Origin: Sesamum alatum
Lineage: Eukaryota; Streptophyta; Magnoliopsida; Lamiales; Pedaliaceae
Reading direction: 5' to 3'
DNA: 64,000 nt
NCBI GenBank assembly: GCA_034509735.1
Contig: JACGWO010000001.1
Location: 12,788,854 to 12,852,853, forward strand
The notes under the pieces are model-generated. The model searched no databases and was not told the origin of the DNA. It saw only the letters and a program-made list of their open reading frames with translations. Positions 48,801 to 60,574 of this stretch are shown one piece after another. Positions within the stretch are counted from its first letter, which is position 1, and each line of letters opens with the position of its first letter. A program made the position numbers and the translations under genes.

Positions 48801-48805
48801 TTTGA
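42824..48805 (+). CDS. POLK: DNA polymerase kappa (Y-family translesion polymerase)
   Basis: Fourteen exons join in frame into about 692 residues: 42824-42911, 43034-43206, 43584-43757, 43913-44036, 44121-44221, 44380-44466, 45321-45416, 45497-45617, 45940-46068, 46359-46450, 47023-47134, 47762-48090, 48241-48572 and 48685-48805. The N-clasp (ARPWQSYNTVY, MEGVDKEKVQ) is specific to kappa among Y-family enzymes. The palm carries catalytic Asp110 (VDMDAFYAAVE) and Asp201/Glu202 (SLDEAYLDIT). Fingers (STANYEARKFGVRAAMPGF), thumb (IGGIGKVTE) and little finger (GRTLTLKLKT) follow. A C2H2 ubiquitin-binding zinc finger uses C609, C612, H627 and H631. The last residues, with IPIDMFF at 679-685, look like a PCNA-interacting PIP box, and a basic RQRKKQK lies before it. 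The enzyme bypasses damaged bases and extends mismatched primers in the nucleus. Plant enzymes are usually about 670 residues. All catalytic residues are present. Confidence 0.96.
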
Positions 48806-50019
48806 TACTGTCCAGTTACAATTTATTCGTTTTATGTGTAACACGAGTGCATCAATATAATTGTTTGAGCCTGTCCCTTGTATATGTCCCAGAAATGCAT
48901 TGCATGATAAACTCATCATGATACAATAATTTTATTGTTATACTTATTTTAATTATCATTTATAGTGTTTATTTCTTTCAACTTCTCTTTTTCTATGACT
49001 TATATGTTATTTCATTCCATGTTCGTATATTGGTTATTTAAGGATGTACACACTATGCTTATTGAAACCAGCAAGCCAGACGACATTTTGATAATTTTAA
49101 TTCATTTAATTTTGGGTAAAATATTCAAGACATTGTTCTTGGTTGGGGTGTTTATTCATTCATTATCTGTCCCCTTTTAACAATGATAAGTGCAGGTACA
49201 ATAAGTAGTTGTCTGGCCAGATTCAGTCTTACAAGCTGAACTAACTAAAGCCCCTAAACCACTCTGTTCGCAGATATTCATGCAAGAATCTGGATCGTTT
49301 AAATTGCAGGGTTGACCATGTATTGCAAACAACCTGCATTCAACCAATACAAATTGAAAAATATAAAAAAATAAAAGTAGTGCTTAGGATTTTTTGTAAG
49401 TATGTGAGCTTAATATTTGTATGTACTTCAGGTTAATATCTATCATTAATAAACAATAATACTATTAAAATATAGAAAGGGTGCTAGGTAAAAATCATAC
49501 CCGAAATTAGAGTGAAATAGACTATGAGAGCCAAAATAGAGGTCATGGGCTTTGCCATTTTCAATAATATCTCTTCTGATCAATTTTGAATTGCTAATAA
49601 CAAATGCCATGACACGCTTATTTATACTTGTGATGTTGCCCATAATTCTAAACTGGATTTCTTATATACTATAAAGTAATATATATGTATATATATATAT
49701 ATATAAGGCTTCTGGATTTTGGGAATAAGGATGTTGTTGATCTCTCATAAAAATCTTTGACATTTTTTTTTATTTGATGGATTCATAAAAATCTTTGACT
49801 TAAGATTGTGTTTCGAACTTTCGACATCTGGGAATAAATTTTTGCAAGGAACAAACTTTCTGCAGTCTACTTTGAAGTAGGTTTTTAAAATCAGGATCTT
49901 CTGTTCTCCAATGGCATATAGGAGAGTTTTCACCTTTGGCTTTGCAATCACAAGCTTTCTAGCACAATGTATGTCTAGATTCCCATTTTTTTAAAAGTGA
50001 AAGCAATTAGTAATTAACG
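48806..50019. other. Pol kappa 3' flank and intergenic DNA
   Basis: A short 3' UTR is expected after 48805. The rest is AT-rich with only scattered short frames and a TA microsatellite near 49680-49705. No gene or defined repeat was recognised. Confidence 0.45.
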
Positions 50020-50390
50020 GAATGTGCATTACTCATCGACTTCTGCATTTGGGGTGTTTTTTAGCCGTTTTGGCCTATTTTTTTTGAAAATGTCCTCATG
50101 GATATATGTATTTGACTTCAGCATTTTGGCTTGTTTTGAGTGATTTTTTTTATATTTTCATCGACCTAAAAATTTAAATAATTTTTTATAAATATATTTA
50201 CTTAAAAATACAAAAAAAGTATACAATTTTTTTTAAGTTTTATAATATAAGTTGAAATATTAAATTAAAATCATAGTAAAAAGATTAATATATTAAATAT
50301 ATCAAATTTAAATATCTTAATAAATATAAATGCTGATTAATTACATAAATCGTATATTATTGACTAGTTAGTACCGGCACGGGAAAGTTG
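50020..50390. mobile_element. Reverse-oriented fragment of the 24625-25866 element family
   Basis: Words such as TTTGGGGTGTTTTTTAGC, AATGTCCTCATG and TTGACTTCAGCATTTTGGCT are the complement of the inner right arm of the Mutator-type element at 24625-25866 (about 25590-25720). Ends and TSD are not resolved. Confidence 0.5.
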
Positions 50391-51626
50391 TATTTTTTTT
50401 AAATAAGTAAATAAACTTATAACTAATTACTTTAAATATAACCAGATGATAAATAGTCTAAATTAAAGTAAATAATAAGTATATAGATGCCAAAATATGT
50501 TGAATATAAAAATAGTTATTTTACTAACTAATAATGAGTGAAACTTTTGAATAAGAATAAAAATGGTATAATTATTTAAATGCAAATATAAAATAAGCGA
50601 TAATTTTTCGAGTGGCAAAAATAAATTAGAAAAGGTTATAGAAAAATAGCAATCAATGTATGTAGGACTACATGTTCAAAAAATAAATAAAAATGATAAG
50701 CAATTCAAACTTTGAAATGAAATAAGTAATTTATAAATGATTCAAGATTTAATTTAAAATAATCCATAAATATAAGAATATGAAATTATTATTTAATATC
50801 ATTTTTTTAATTATATTACTAACCAACTTATCTCAACAATTTTTTTAATCTTTTTGGATAAAGACAATAATCTTATACTTATCTAAATGTAAATAAAAAA
50901 AGTAATATTTTCTTACATGCTACAATAAAATTTAAATAGGCTATCCAAATAAGTATATATACGACGCTCACTTGATAGCTTCTATGTTTCTGTTTTATCA
51001 TATATATAGATATAATTTAAATTATTATTTAGTTAAATATATTTAAATAAATTATTATTTACTGTAAATAATATTAAAATTTGAATCGTTATTATAAGTA
51101 TTAAAATTAAATTAATTTTTAGTTATTTTTAAATTAAAAAGTAGGTGCCTAGCTAAGTCGCATGTTTGGTTTATAGCGATATTGCAAATGCCACTATATC
51201 GCCCAAACAACCTACATTTGAAAAAAAAAATAAAAAAGAGAGAAATTAGTCAGTATAAATGAAAATGTATATAATTAGAGAATATATTCATGAACGTGTC
51301 ACAATATGCTCTGCTCGATAGTAAAGACGCCAATTATGTAAATAATTTATTATATCATTTAATATATTCAAATATCATAAATTAATTTAAATATATGTCA
51401 ATAATTCAGAGTTAAAGAAGAAATGACAGTCAAAATAGATATATGAGACTCAAATTCACAACCTTACAGTATTTCACGTAAAAATAGAGATGAAATTGTA
51501 CTCGAGATGAGAATAAAGCAGACTATCATAATAATTATTCTTTATTCTTGGAATTATTATGAAGGGGTATTACTCTTCTTAATTTGCAAGTCATGTTTGG
51601 GACAATTATACACACATATATATATA
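50391..51626. other. Very AT-rich intergenic DNA
   Basis: No coding exon, RNA gene or bounded repeat was recognised. Confidence 0.5.
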
Positions 51627-52451
51627 GGGAAATTACACTCCCCTCCATTGAGTTTGGTGTAATTACAAATAGATCCTCTATGGTTTCAAAAATTCCATTT
51701 AGTACCCTTACTTTTATTTTCATTTAATAAATTAATCATTCAATTAATAAAATTGACAAAATTTGCTAACACCAGCAGAAAAATTGAATGAAATTCATTT
51801 TCGCGCTTGGTTGATTTATTGCAAGTCAAATAAATATATTTTTGATCAAATTATCCTTATGCATTTCACACACTTATGCATATAAGTTGTTCTTATAATT
51901 AAATTAAATCATAAAAGTAAATAGTGTAATATATTTAATATATTTAAAGTATTATTATATAGAATAATTATTAAATAAATAAACTAGATCGGTCAAAATA
52001 AATTTAACTCTTAACATATATATATGTACACTAGCTTTTATTTATTTTGAAATACATTTATACACTACAAAACTATATATACACACACACACTATATTAT
52101 ATAATCTAACTAAATATTCAATATATTCTAATAACTCAATCGTACAAAAATATCACTATGATAACATAAATATAGTATTTACATCTATTGTGATTTTTAA
52201 TAGTAGCAAAAAATATTTCCTGCAATTTTGTCTTTTTAGTCTAAAGCGTCTGTTCATTTTTACATATATAAGGCGTTAATTTTGTCTTTTTAATCTTTTA
52301 AATTTTCATGTTCTTTTTTAGTTTTTTTAGTCACATATTATGGGTAGAAAGGTAAATTGATTACTTTTGTTAAGGGGTCTTGGCATCTTTTATAACCAGG
52401 GGTATTAGGTGTAGTTTTTAAAATTATAGGGGGTCTGCGTGTAATTATCCC
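51627..52451. mobile_element. Mutator-type MITE (family of 1584-2305)
   Basis: The left end GGGAAATTACACTCCCCTCC and inverted right end GGGATAATTACACGCAGACC share the TIR phrases of the 1584-2305 family, including AATTACAAATAGATCCTCT on the left. The flanking 9-mers ATATATATA and ATATACATA differ at one position but lie in TA-rich sequence, so the TSD is weak evidence. Confidence 0.65.
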
Positions 52452-52489
52452 ATATACATATATATATATATATTTATAAAAAAAAGCAC

Positions 52490-53150
52490 CTAACGGTGAA
52501 GGGAGGCTTTTCGGGGTCCTCTACCATTTTTTATTAATTCACAAATTAAGAAAATATACAGTGGGGAGTTCTAACTCCCTAAGAATCCCTAGAAAGCCAT
52601 AAACAAGGAGTACTAGTTCCTTACAGTATAATTCATAAAAAGCGTAAACAAGGAGTACTACTCTCTTACTTTGGGGGGTCCAAACTACGGACAAAAGTTG
52701 TACTAAATTAAGCTAGCGTGTCAAAAAGTTAATGCTTATCCCTTGTGAAGCACATGCGCAACAATTGTATGTAGTAAAGTAATCAAAAGTGTAGCAAAAA
52801 AGGAGAGGAGTTAGAGTGGACCTGAAAGGGATTTTCTCCAAATTTTTAACAACTTGCACTTGGTGGTTTATGCTTCCAAAAAACATGGAGCCTGCAAGAT
52901 TAAACACAACCACCCAAAGAGAGATAAAAAAACAACCAAAATAGTGTATCTGTTGGGGATCCCATTCAGTCACGTAAGATAATCCATGAATGTGGAGTAC
53001 AACTCCAATGCAATAAAGCACATGCAAAAATAAAATAAAAAAAGTAGTAAATAGTACCCATTATTTTCACATAGGACCTAAGTGAAAATAATGGTACTAT
53101 ACCTTTAAAAAACGAACGTAGGGGAGGGCAAGGCTATCAAGCATGATAAT
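52490..53150 (-). other. Flank downstream of the RNase H relic
   Basis: A repeated phrase (ACAAGGAGTACTA at about 52603 and 52650) and a 104-codon hydrophobic minus-strand frame (52713-53027) lie here. I recognise no domain in that frame. The stretch may be the 3' end of the same retroelement as the RNase H relic. Confidence 0.3.
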
Positions 53151-53182
53151 ACTTGTAATAGGACCAAAAATCTGTTCTTTTT

Positions 53183-53790
53183 TCAAGTATCGTTAAGCTG
53201 TTGTGAGATGCATGCTTGGTTAGCTAAAAAGTCCACAGCTTGATTGCCCTCTCTATAAATATGAGAGATTTTAGTCTCCATATGGCTCATCATCAACCTG
53301 ATCCTGTGGAGAGGGTGTTGAAGGTTCCAAGCTCCTTTGAAAGGAGATGAGAGGAGGTTGATGACACTTTTAGCGTCATGTTCAATCCAAATCTTACGAA
53401 TATTCTTCTCACTGCATATTTGAAGGCCTCTGTACAAAATTTCAGCGTAGGTGTTATTGGTTTGTCCTAAAGGTTCAAAGAAGTGAAAATCACTTATCCC
53501 TGATGGTCCCTAAGTAAACCACCCCCTGTCACTCCGGAGTTGTCTTTAGAAGCTCCGTCTGTGTTGAGTTTGAACCAGATTTCTTGTGGTTTCAGCCACA
53601 GAATTCTTATGAGAGTATCTTGCTTCATGCAAGATTGGAAGGTGAGTTTGAGTTGGGTGGCAATGGACATCTCTCCCTTCACGTGCTCCAACTTCAGAAG
53701 ATGACTCTTGTGTAGCATTTGAAGATGGTGCAGGGTCTTCAAAATGATGGTGCTGGACTTAAACGTTGCATCACTGTGCTTTAACTTCAT
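53183..53790 (-). pseudogene. RNase H-like domain (RVT_3 type), frameshifted
   Basis: Two minus-strand frames make one domain. The first (53790 to about 53510) contains WFKLNTDGASKDNSGVTGGG and LLRDHQG, the start of an RNase H fold with its first Asp. The second (about 53510-53183) continues ISDFHFFEPLGQTNNTYAEI with the expected Glu, then IWIEHDAKSVINLL with the next Asp, and HIYREGNQAVDFLANQA with the last conserved Asp. The join needs one base more than is present, within CAGGGATAAG near 53507, so a one-base deletion breaks it. Such domains occur at the C-terminus of plant LINEs and in free-standing plant genes. With no reverse transcriptase nearby I call it a LINE-derived relic. Confidence 0.75.
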
Positions 53791-53894
53791 TCCTCATATT
53801 CAAGTGTGCCATAGGATGAGATGGGAAATGATATCTCTAATATGGACGCACTGTCAATTTTTTATTTTCCAGTCCATGATGAATATGGGGGTAA

Positions 53895-53930
53895 TATCTC
53901 ATATATATATATATATATACATATATAACA
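53895..53930. repeat. (AT)n microsatellite
   Basis: About ten AT units interrupted by one ATAC. Confidence 0.85.
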
Positions 53931-55386
53931 TGTGGCGTTTGCAGTATTTCTTGAAGATTATGATAGTAGTGATGATTGTTGGTGTTGAGTTATGAAAATA
54001 TTGTGTATGAATATTTGTTATTACCATGAAGTTTTCACAAATCATAAAATGAATGTTAGTGGTTGCAATTGGGCTACATGAGAGCAAAATTGGACCATGA
54101 TCCATAATCAGACCCGGCAAAATCCTGGGTTCGTTAGACGGGCCTTTCACCAAAACCAAATTGACCCGGCAAAATGTTGGATACGTTGAATGGGTCTTTT
54201 CCTAATCTTGAACTAAATGTCAAAATATAGGGTGATCAATATTTTTTTTTTAAAAAACCGCTCGAAGTGCTCGAATTAAATTGAATCGAATTGGTTTTTA
54301 TAATTTATTTTTTAAATCGTGATTCTAAATTTAAAATAAAATCACCGCATTTATTGATTTGATTTTAATTTAGAATTTTAAAAACCGTCAAAAAAACAAA
54401 CCAAATTGTTAAAGATATAATTAATTGCTAAATTATAATATAAAATAATTTGATAAAATTATTTAGAAAATTTTCATATTCAACTTATATAACCCCAAAG
54501 TTCACCTATTCAAAGGTCCACATTGCAAAATCCATTTTTATAAAATTTAGATTTGAGCTCTATAGAAAAAATATGTTTCAAGTCTTTAACATAACAAACC
54601 AAATTTAAACTTTTTAGTTGGAACTTCATGTCAAGATGTTTCTAAAAGAATTTTTTAGTTATATTATATCTTGAACTATTGTGCATTTAATTCTAATTAT
54701 TTTGAAACTTTTTACATTTTGTTACTTAAAGACCTTAGCTACTATGGATGTTATTAAATTATTGTGCATTTGGCTTTAGTTATTCAGATAATCTAATACT
54801 TTTTGTCAAGAAGAATTTCAATTTCATGTTGTTTTGTTAATCAAAACATCTTGTTTTTGTTATAAGTATTAATTACCCGGGCATTTCGATTTGTGGTTCA
54901 GCCTGGCGACTTCAAATAGTTATTATTGTCTGATTGCACAACCTTGGTGTTGCATTGTAGTTCCGAGCGTACTACAGAAAACAAGTATGAGATTTGACAG
55001 AACGTGATTGTCAAATCTTTCTCTCTAAATTTGATGCATCTATTCTAGGAGTTAACAACAGAAATCAAATTTCTTTTAGCACAAGCTAAGTAACACCTGA
55101 GGGTTACAGGATTAGAAACCCAAACAGCAGCAAAAAGTTGTTTTACACCTTTTGCTCATTAGCTTGAGAGAAGATGCTCTTCATCCACAACCCCATAGCA
55201 ACAGCCCCTGATTTCATAATTTATCCAGTGTATTGCTAGTTCTTCAAGGGGTGAAGTTAATTCCATTGTAATGTACTGCAGTCTTCACGAAGGACGATCT
55301 CCAGAATGTTATCCTATAATCGGGATTTCATGCATAATGCACAAGAACAAATAAAGGTATAAATGCAAATAGTCTGACCTGAAAAA
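53931..55386. other. Intergenic; 3' flank of the RlmN-like gene
   Basis: No gene was recognised. The last 250 bases, next to the stop codon at 55387, are plausible 3' UTR of the minus-strand gene. Confidence 0.45.
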
Positions 55387-58304
55387 TCAAATATGAAGAT
55401 CTTCAATGTCAGTTAAGTGGTCTGCACTCTTATCCAGCTTATTAACTACCAGCTGACCACATGCACCACTTATGTCTTGACCCATTTGCTTACGAACTGT
55501 TGTTCGGATGTTATAAGTGCCTCTAAGTATTCTCTGGAATTTTGTCACTTTCTCATCACCGCTGGTTTTATAAGAACTCAGAGAGCCAATTGGATTAAAA
55601 GGAATCAAGTTCACAACCTGTGACAAATAGCAAAGATTGAATTGGATCTATGTATGAGATGTCTTAAATTCAACCTCTGAAATTTAGCACATAGAGCAAA
55701 TGCTGCAGTTTAAGTCTTACCACTTGAAATGTCTCTAGCAATTTGCCAAGCAGGTGGGCGTGCTGCTCCTCATCATTCACGCCATCAAGCATTATGTACT
55801 CAATAAATATTTTCTGCTGACTACAGAAACACCAAATGAGATACTCTGGCCATCTCCCAGGGACAATAAAAGCATGATCATGAGTGACTGCGAAACCATA
55901 AGGTGGACAAATAATGTGAATCCAGTTCAAAGAAAAAAATGACCAGACCTGCTAGTTTGATATTCTCGCAATGTATTCATTAGTCTTTCCAAAGGGAACG
56001 CCCTTGCAGCAGGCATTATCTGACAGCGTATATCTTGTACTGGCGCATGCAGTGACACTGCAAGGTTCAAGTTCGGTAAATCTCTCTGCAGCTTGCTAAT
56101 AGCATGGATTACGCCAACCTGCACATAATTTGCCCATCGTTCATGATCAAGCAGATGATTAACGACATTTAAGATGATCTATATCCAGAAGGAGAAAGTG
56201 TTACTTCCCATACAAATAGGAGGAAGAATTACACAAAGGTTAAAGAATAAGCAACCAAAACATGCTACTTGCAAAATAAAAGCAAACAAAGAAGGCATCT
56301 AGCAAGGGACAAATATGTCATGCACCGTTGAGACAGTAATTTTCTTTGGTGACAGCTGAAATGGAGGAGCAGTCATGACTCTGATAGCTTCCACCACTGC
56401 AGAGTAATTGTTTAGTGGCTCTCCCATTCCCTGTTCACAACAAATAATCATCACAAGTAACCGTCAATCCAAGTTCATGACCACCACAGCAGTAACAACA
56501 GTTACAAATGAGAGAATCTTTTTTGACCTTTGAAGGATAAGTAAAAACCTTTGTGAAGTAATTGCTTCAGCAACCTATTTGCAGAGAAGGCAAATGATTT
56601 TACATGGCATTATTTTGTGCCAGCTTTAATATCATTCTTGTTCAAATACAGAGAATGAGGTGCTTATCCAATAGAAGATTTGTTAACCAAAAAGTTGCCT
56701 TCAAACAGGTCAGACATTTAATGAAACTCTAACAAGGAAAAGAACCTATTCTCTATCACTTGGTCTTTACCTCTGTTAACAAGTGTCTAAAAGAATTATA
56801 TATTGCCTTGAATATTTAAACAAGGAAGGGTTTTCTGAAGTTGAGAGAACAGCATTTCTACCAAACAAATAATTTTGACTCTCTTTTGCAGTACAGAACC
56901 ATAATATCTTTTAAAGATATTAATCAACATAGCAACATGATATCAGTTGTGCTGGATAGCTTCTTATATTCCTTATTATAGAATACTGGAAAGCCAGATA
57001 ACTGCAATAGAGTATGTCCGGATAATAGTTTGCCCAGCTATCAAACTCAATCTTGTATATCAGTTTAGATTGTAGTTTTGAAAGAGATCAGTTTTAAACT
57101 GAATTTAGAAAATATGACCAAACACATCCATAACGATGTTTCTCATGACAAAAATTGAAGCCAACATTGAAAATGCAAGTAACCTTCATATGATTCTAAC
57201 ATATTCTCAATACTTAAAGTGTTTGGCCAGGATAAATATCTATTTTACAATAAATTAACTAATAAAGCCCTAACTAATTCAACTAGATACTAACATACAG
57301 TCTACAAAGGAAGAGAGAGATTACAATACCATAAAAACAACATTTCGAATGGCTGATATGCGAGAAGCATGCACTAATTGTTCCAGAATTTCCCCTGATG
57401 AAAGATTGCTTTTAAATCCCATGCTTCCTGTAGCGCAAAACTTGCAACCCATTTTGCAGCCAACCTAAACTCACAAGTTAGAACCCAGTTATTAACATAT
57501 TCAATTATTCGGAAGAAAATTAATGATGATATGTTTGACCAGAACTGGAGCATCTCCTACCTGAGAGGATATGCATAGGGTTGACCTAGGACCACCAGGA
57601 CGAGGCTTTCCATCATATTTACCCAATCGTGTATCGTATCTCATTATCACAGCCTCCACAAGTTCTCCATTCTGGCAAAAAGAAAAAGTAGTCAAGGTGT
57701 GGCCAGAATACAAATATTACATCATAACCACCATCAACACAGATAAGTAGCAACAAACCCCCCCAACTCCTCACCCTGAAACAATGTTTTTCCCTGGCAA
57801 CATGTCCTCTAAACCATCAAATAGATCATTACTTACTTAATTTCTAGACACCTACAGTTCCTTGGAAGCAGAAGCCGACAAGGTGCGTTGGCATACCTCT
57901 ATTCTAAATAATGGTACGTTTCTTACTTGATAGCTTTAGCTCTCGACCACACTATTACCGTATTATTAATCGAAAAGCAGCAGATGTTACGAAGCATTCA
58001 TATGTAACACAACCACTTCTAACACCAACCTTTTGTTCAAAAACAAAAATTCCCACATTCCGCACTCGAATTGTACAACCACAAGAGATTTCGACAAATA
58101 CAGCAGACAACATCAAGTTACCTGTAATTTGATGAGGAGCTTAGTGGTGACCCCGTCAGAAGAATTTACGGCGGAATGAAGAGTTGAAGTGCAGGGTTTG
58201 AACTTGGAATTGAGGATAGTATAAGCTGCGGAAGGCAAAGACGGGATTTCATCCCATCGGCAATGAGGGTTTTGCAAGACGTGCTTCCAGATGAGGGGAC
58301 GAAA
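55387..58304 (-). CDS. RlmN/Cfr-type radical-SAM RNA methyltransferase, N-terminus unresolved
   Basis: Minus-strand exons in order: 58304(?)-58122, 57671-57561, 57464-57330, 56430-56326, 56118-55949, 55820-55721 and 55617-55387. All junctions keep the frame. About 344 residues can be read; relatives are about 350-380. The radical-SAM cluster is [12 protein letters not shown] (CxxxCxxC). The two catalytic Cys of the RlmN mechanism are in [10 protein letters not shown] and [32 protein letters not shown] and [11 protein letters not shown] are family motifs. In bacteria RlmN makes 2-methyladenosine in 23S rRNA and some tRNAs; the plant substrate is not known to me, and no clear organelle-targeting peptide can be read. 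The first readable segment ([20 protein letters not shown]) is open upstream only to TAA at 58305-58307 and has no ATG. The upstream text [13 protein letters not shown] looks like the expected N-terminal continuation but in another frame. Either a one-base loss or a sequence error lies near 58296, or a first exon is missed. Confidence 0.88.
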
Positions 58305-58920
58305 TTAGGGTTTACGCCGGCGCTCTGAAACTCGAGATTTTAATGGCGGACAGCATCGAACACGGAACTTGTATGCCATCGGCGGAAGTTAATCCAATTC
58401 TTGCAGTATAAACTTTAAAGGGTTTGTGTCATTTTTTTCCTCCACAAATTGGTTATTTGAATGGGTGCTTTCAAACAAGTCGCAGAATAAGTCTCGTATA
58501 ACAATTACAAGTGTTTGAAAAATTTACTTCTTTTTTTTCTTTTTTTAAGTTGAAGTCGTATTATTTATTCCATCTATACTAAATATAGGAGAAAATTGTT
58601 TAAACAATATATAAAAAAAATAAAAATTATCAAATAGTTAATTTTCAAAATATTGGGTGAAGACGGCTTCTGACATGTTATAAAAAAAAAAAAAAACTAT
58701 TGAAAAATATTATGTAATACCATTAAATTTAAATATAATATTATTAATATATTGTTATATAATAAGTCGAATGTATATAAATAATATAGATTTATAGAGA
58801 GAGAGAGAGTGAGAGAGAAAGGGGAGGTTGGTGCCGATGGGAGGAAGCCGGAAGGCAAACTTATTTATTAAAAAACAAAAAAAAAATAAAATGAAACTGG
58901 TGTTGTTTGATATCAATTTT
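58305..58920. other. 5' flank of the RlmN-like gene and simple repeats
   Basis: The first 90 bases contain the probable N-terminal coding text of the minus-strand gene in a shifted frame. Beyond about 58400 the DNA is AT-rich, with a GA repeat at about 58794-58820. A 21-codon + strand frame from 58342 is too short to support. Confidence 0.4.
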
Positions 58921-59400
58921 AAAATTGAGGAGCGAAGACGGGGTTAAACACCCCGTTTCTTGTTTTTAAAAACATGGTCAGCGGGGTCAGAATCCCGTCG
59001 GACACACTCATTGAAGACGGGGTTCCTAACCCCGTCTTCTAAGAATCACAGCTTTCATGTGAAGATGGGACGCATGAAGAATGTTTCCTTCACTCCACCC
59101 TTTTATAGAGGAGAAAACAAGCAAGGAGGGGAGCCTTATGTCTGCCATCCCCTCCCCTCCTTGCTCTTGCATGCTTCACATGTGATGAAGCATGCATATA
59201 TCCCATTAGACACGGGGTCTGGGTCCAAGAGGACCCCGTGAATTCAGTGAAGACGGGACATAACAGCTGTTGTGATGCAGCAACTGCTATATTTTGACGT
59301 CTTCTATAAAAAAGTTTTTTGAAGTTTTCAGTGATCCCGTCTTCTATATATATATATATTTAAATCTTCAGATGGAGACGGGATTGAGTCAATTTTTTAA
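58921..59400. repeat. Hairpin-rich patch built on the word GAAGACGGG
   Basis: The words GAAGACGGG, ACGGGGT and their complements recur at least eight times. A 12-bp perfect stem with 3-base loop lies at 59013-59039 (GAAGACGGGGTT, CCT, then the complement). Others are ACGGGG...CCCCGT at 58937-58952, CATGCTTCA...TGAAGCATG at 59170-59194 and CACGGGGTC...GACCCCGTG at 59211-59240. A 93-codon + frame crosses it, but the repeats explain it. Class unknown; probably the interior of a non-autonomous transposon. Confidence 0.6.
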
Positions 59401-59572
59401 AAAAATCAAATTGCACCTTTTTCATTTTTTTTTTGCATTTAATAAATAATTTTTACCCGAAGGGGAAGGGGCGGCGTCCGTGGCTGGGAAGGAAGGGGAA
59501 GGAGCGGCGACGACACAAGGTAAGGGAGAGGGAGCAGCGGGAGAAAGAAGATGAAAATATTATATATATATA

Positions 59573-59811
59573 CTAGCCGTCGTGGCACGTCATTCTTGCG
59601 TGCATATAATAAATAATTTTTTATACTTAAAAAAAAAAGAAGAAAGAAGAAAAAAAAACTAATTTATCATTAATATAAAATTTGTAAAGTTAAATAAAGT
59701 AGTTTTCATATCAGTTGAGGGTTATTTTTGACATCACAAAAAAGTGTGCAATGGTGTCATAATTCGCCATTTGTGAGTAAAAAATGGGTTTCTTTTATAT
59801 AATAGTATAGA
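59573..59811 (-). mobile_element. Short Helitron-like element
   Basis: Read on the minus strand it starts TCTATACTATTATATAAAAG and ends GTGCCACGACGGCTAG. The TC start, CTAG end with a GC-rich short stem just before it, and A/T flanks (59572 A, 59812 T on the + strand) fit Helitron rules. At 239 bp it has no coding capacity. It is the best-defined member of the cluster up to 62100. Confidence 0.75.
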
Positions 59812-59928
59812 TATATTTATATGTATATTTAAATATATAAAATAATATTTTTATTAGTTAAAAATCATGCCTAGGTATAAGATGGGCGCATGTAGTGCAC
59901 AACAGTCTATAGGAGGGGGGGAGTAAAT

Positions 59929-60346
59929 TGCAATTTTCCTTTTTCTTAGTGTAATTACAAATATCTCTTTGTTGTTTGAAAAATTATAAATACCCTCATA
60001 AGGTTTTGTAATTTTTAAACCAAAATCCTGAAATTGACCGGCTTACCTTGAATTTTAAGTTAAAATTGTAGAAAAATCAACCGAGATAAATTGTATTATT
60101 TCTCCTCTATGTAAAAAACTTAAAAAACCTCTCCTTGCGCATTGTAGTACAAAAAAATTCAAAAAAAATTTAAGAATAATTCAGTTTGTATAAGGGCATT
60201 TTGGTCACTTTACCCATAAAAATGGATGGAAATGGATTATTTGTTAGACGGTTACAAACCTCAGGAGGGTATTTGTAATTTTTCAAATAACGAGAGAATA
60301 TTTATCGTTATGCCAAATCTTATGAGAGGTGGCTGTAATTTTTTGT
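59929..60346. mobile_element. Mutator-type MITE relative
   Basis: The left arm (TAAATTGCAATTTTCC, TGTAATTACAAATA) and right arm (GGAGGGTATTTGTAATTTTT, GGTGGCTGTAATTTTT) are inverted copies of one another and share the phrasing of the 1584-2305 family, including a TTGTTAGACGG word next to the right TIR. Exact ends and TSD are uncertain. Confidence 0.55.
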
Positions 60347-60354
60347 ATATAATA

Positions 60355-60492
60355 ATTTTCAATAGCTTTTTACTTTTTTTTTTATGAAATGTTAGAGGCC
60401 GTGATTTGAAATCACGGCAACTGACTTTTCAATAGCTTTTTACTTTTTTTTATAGATGAAATGTCAGAAGCCGTGATTTGAAATCATGGCTT
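60355..60492. repeat. Tandem duplication with a 21-bp palindrome
   Basis: A unit of about 70 bp beginning TTTTCAATAGCTTTTTACTT is present twice. Each copy ends in the palindrome GCCGTGATTTGAAATCACGG(C) (60398-60418, perfect; 60470-60490, one mismatch). Confidence 0.8.
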
Positions 60493-60574
60493 CGCCAATT
60501 TTTTTAAAATATTTCAAAATGCATTATTTGGATAAATTTTTATTTTTTTTAATATTATTTAAATAATTTATCCC

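Noticed and set aside
52713..53027. 104-codon hydrophobic minus-strand frame
   Set aside because: I looked for transporter or wax-synthase motifs and found none that hold up.
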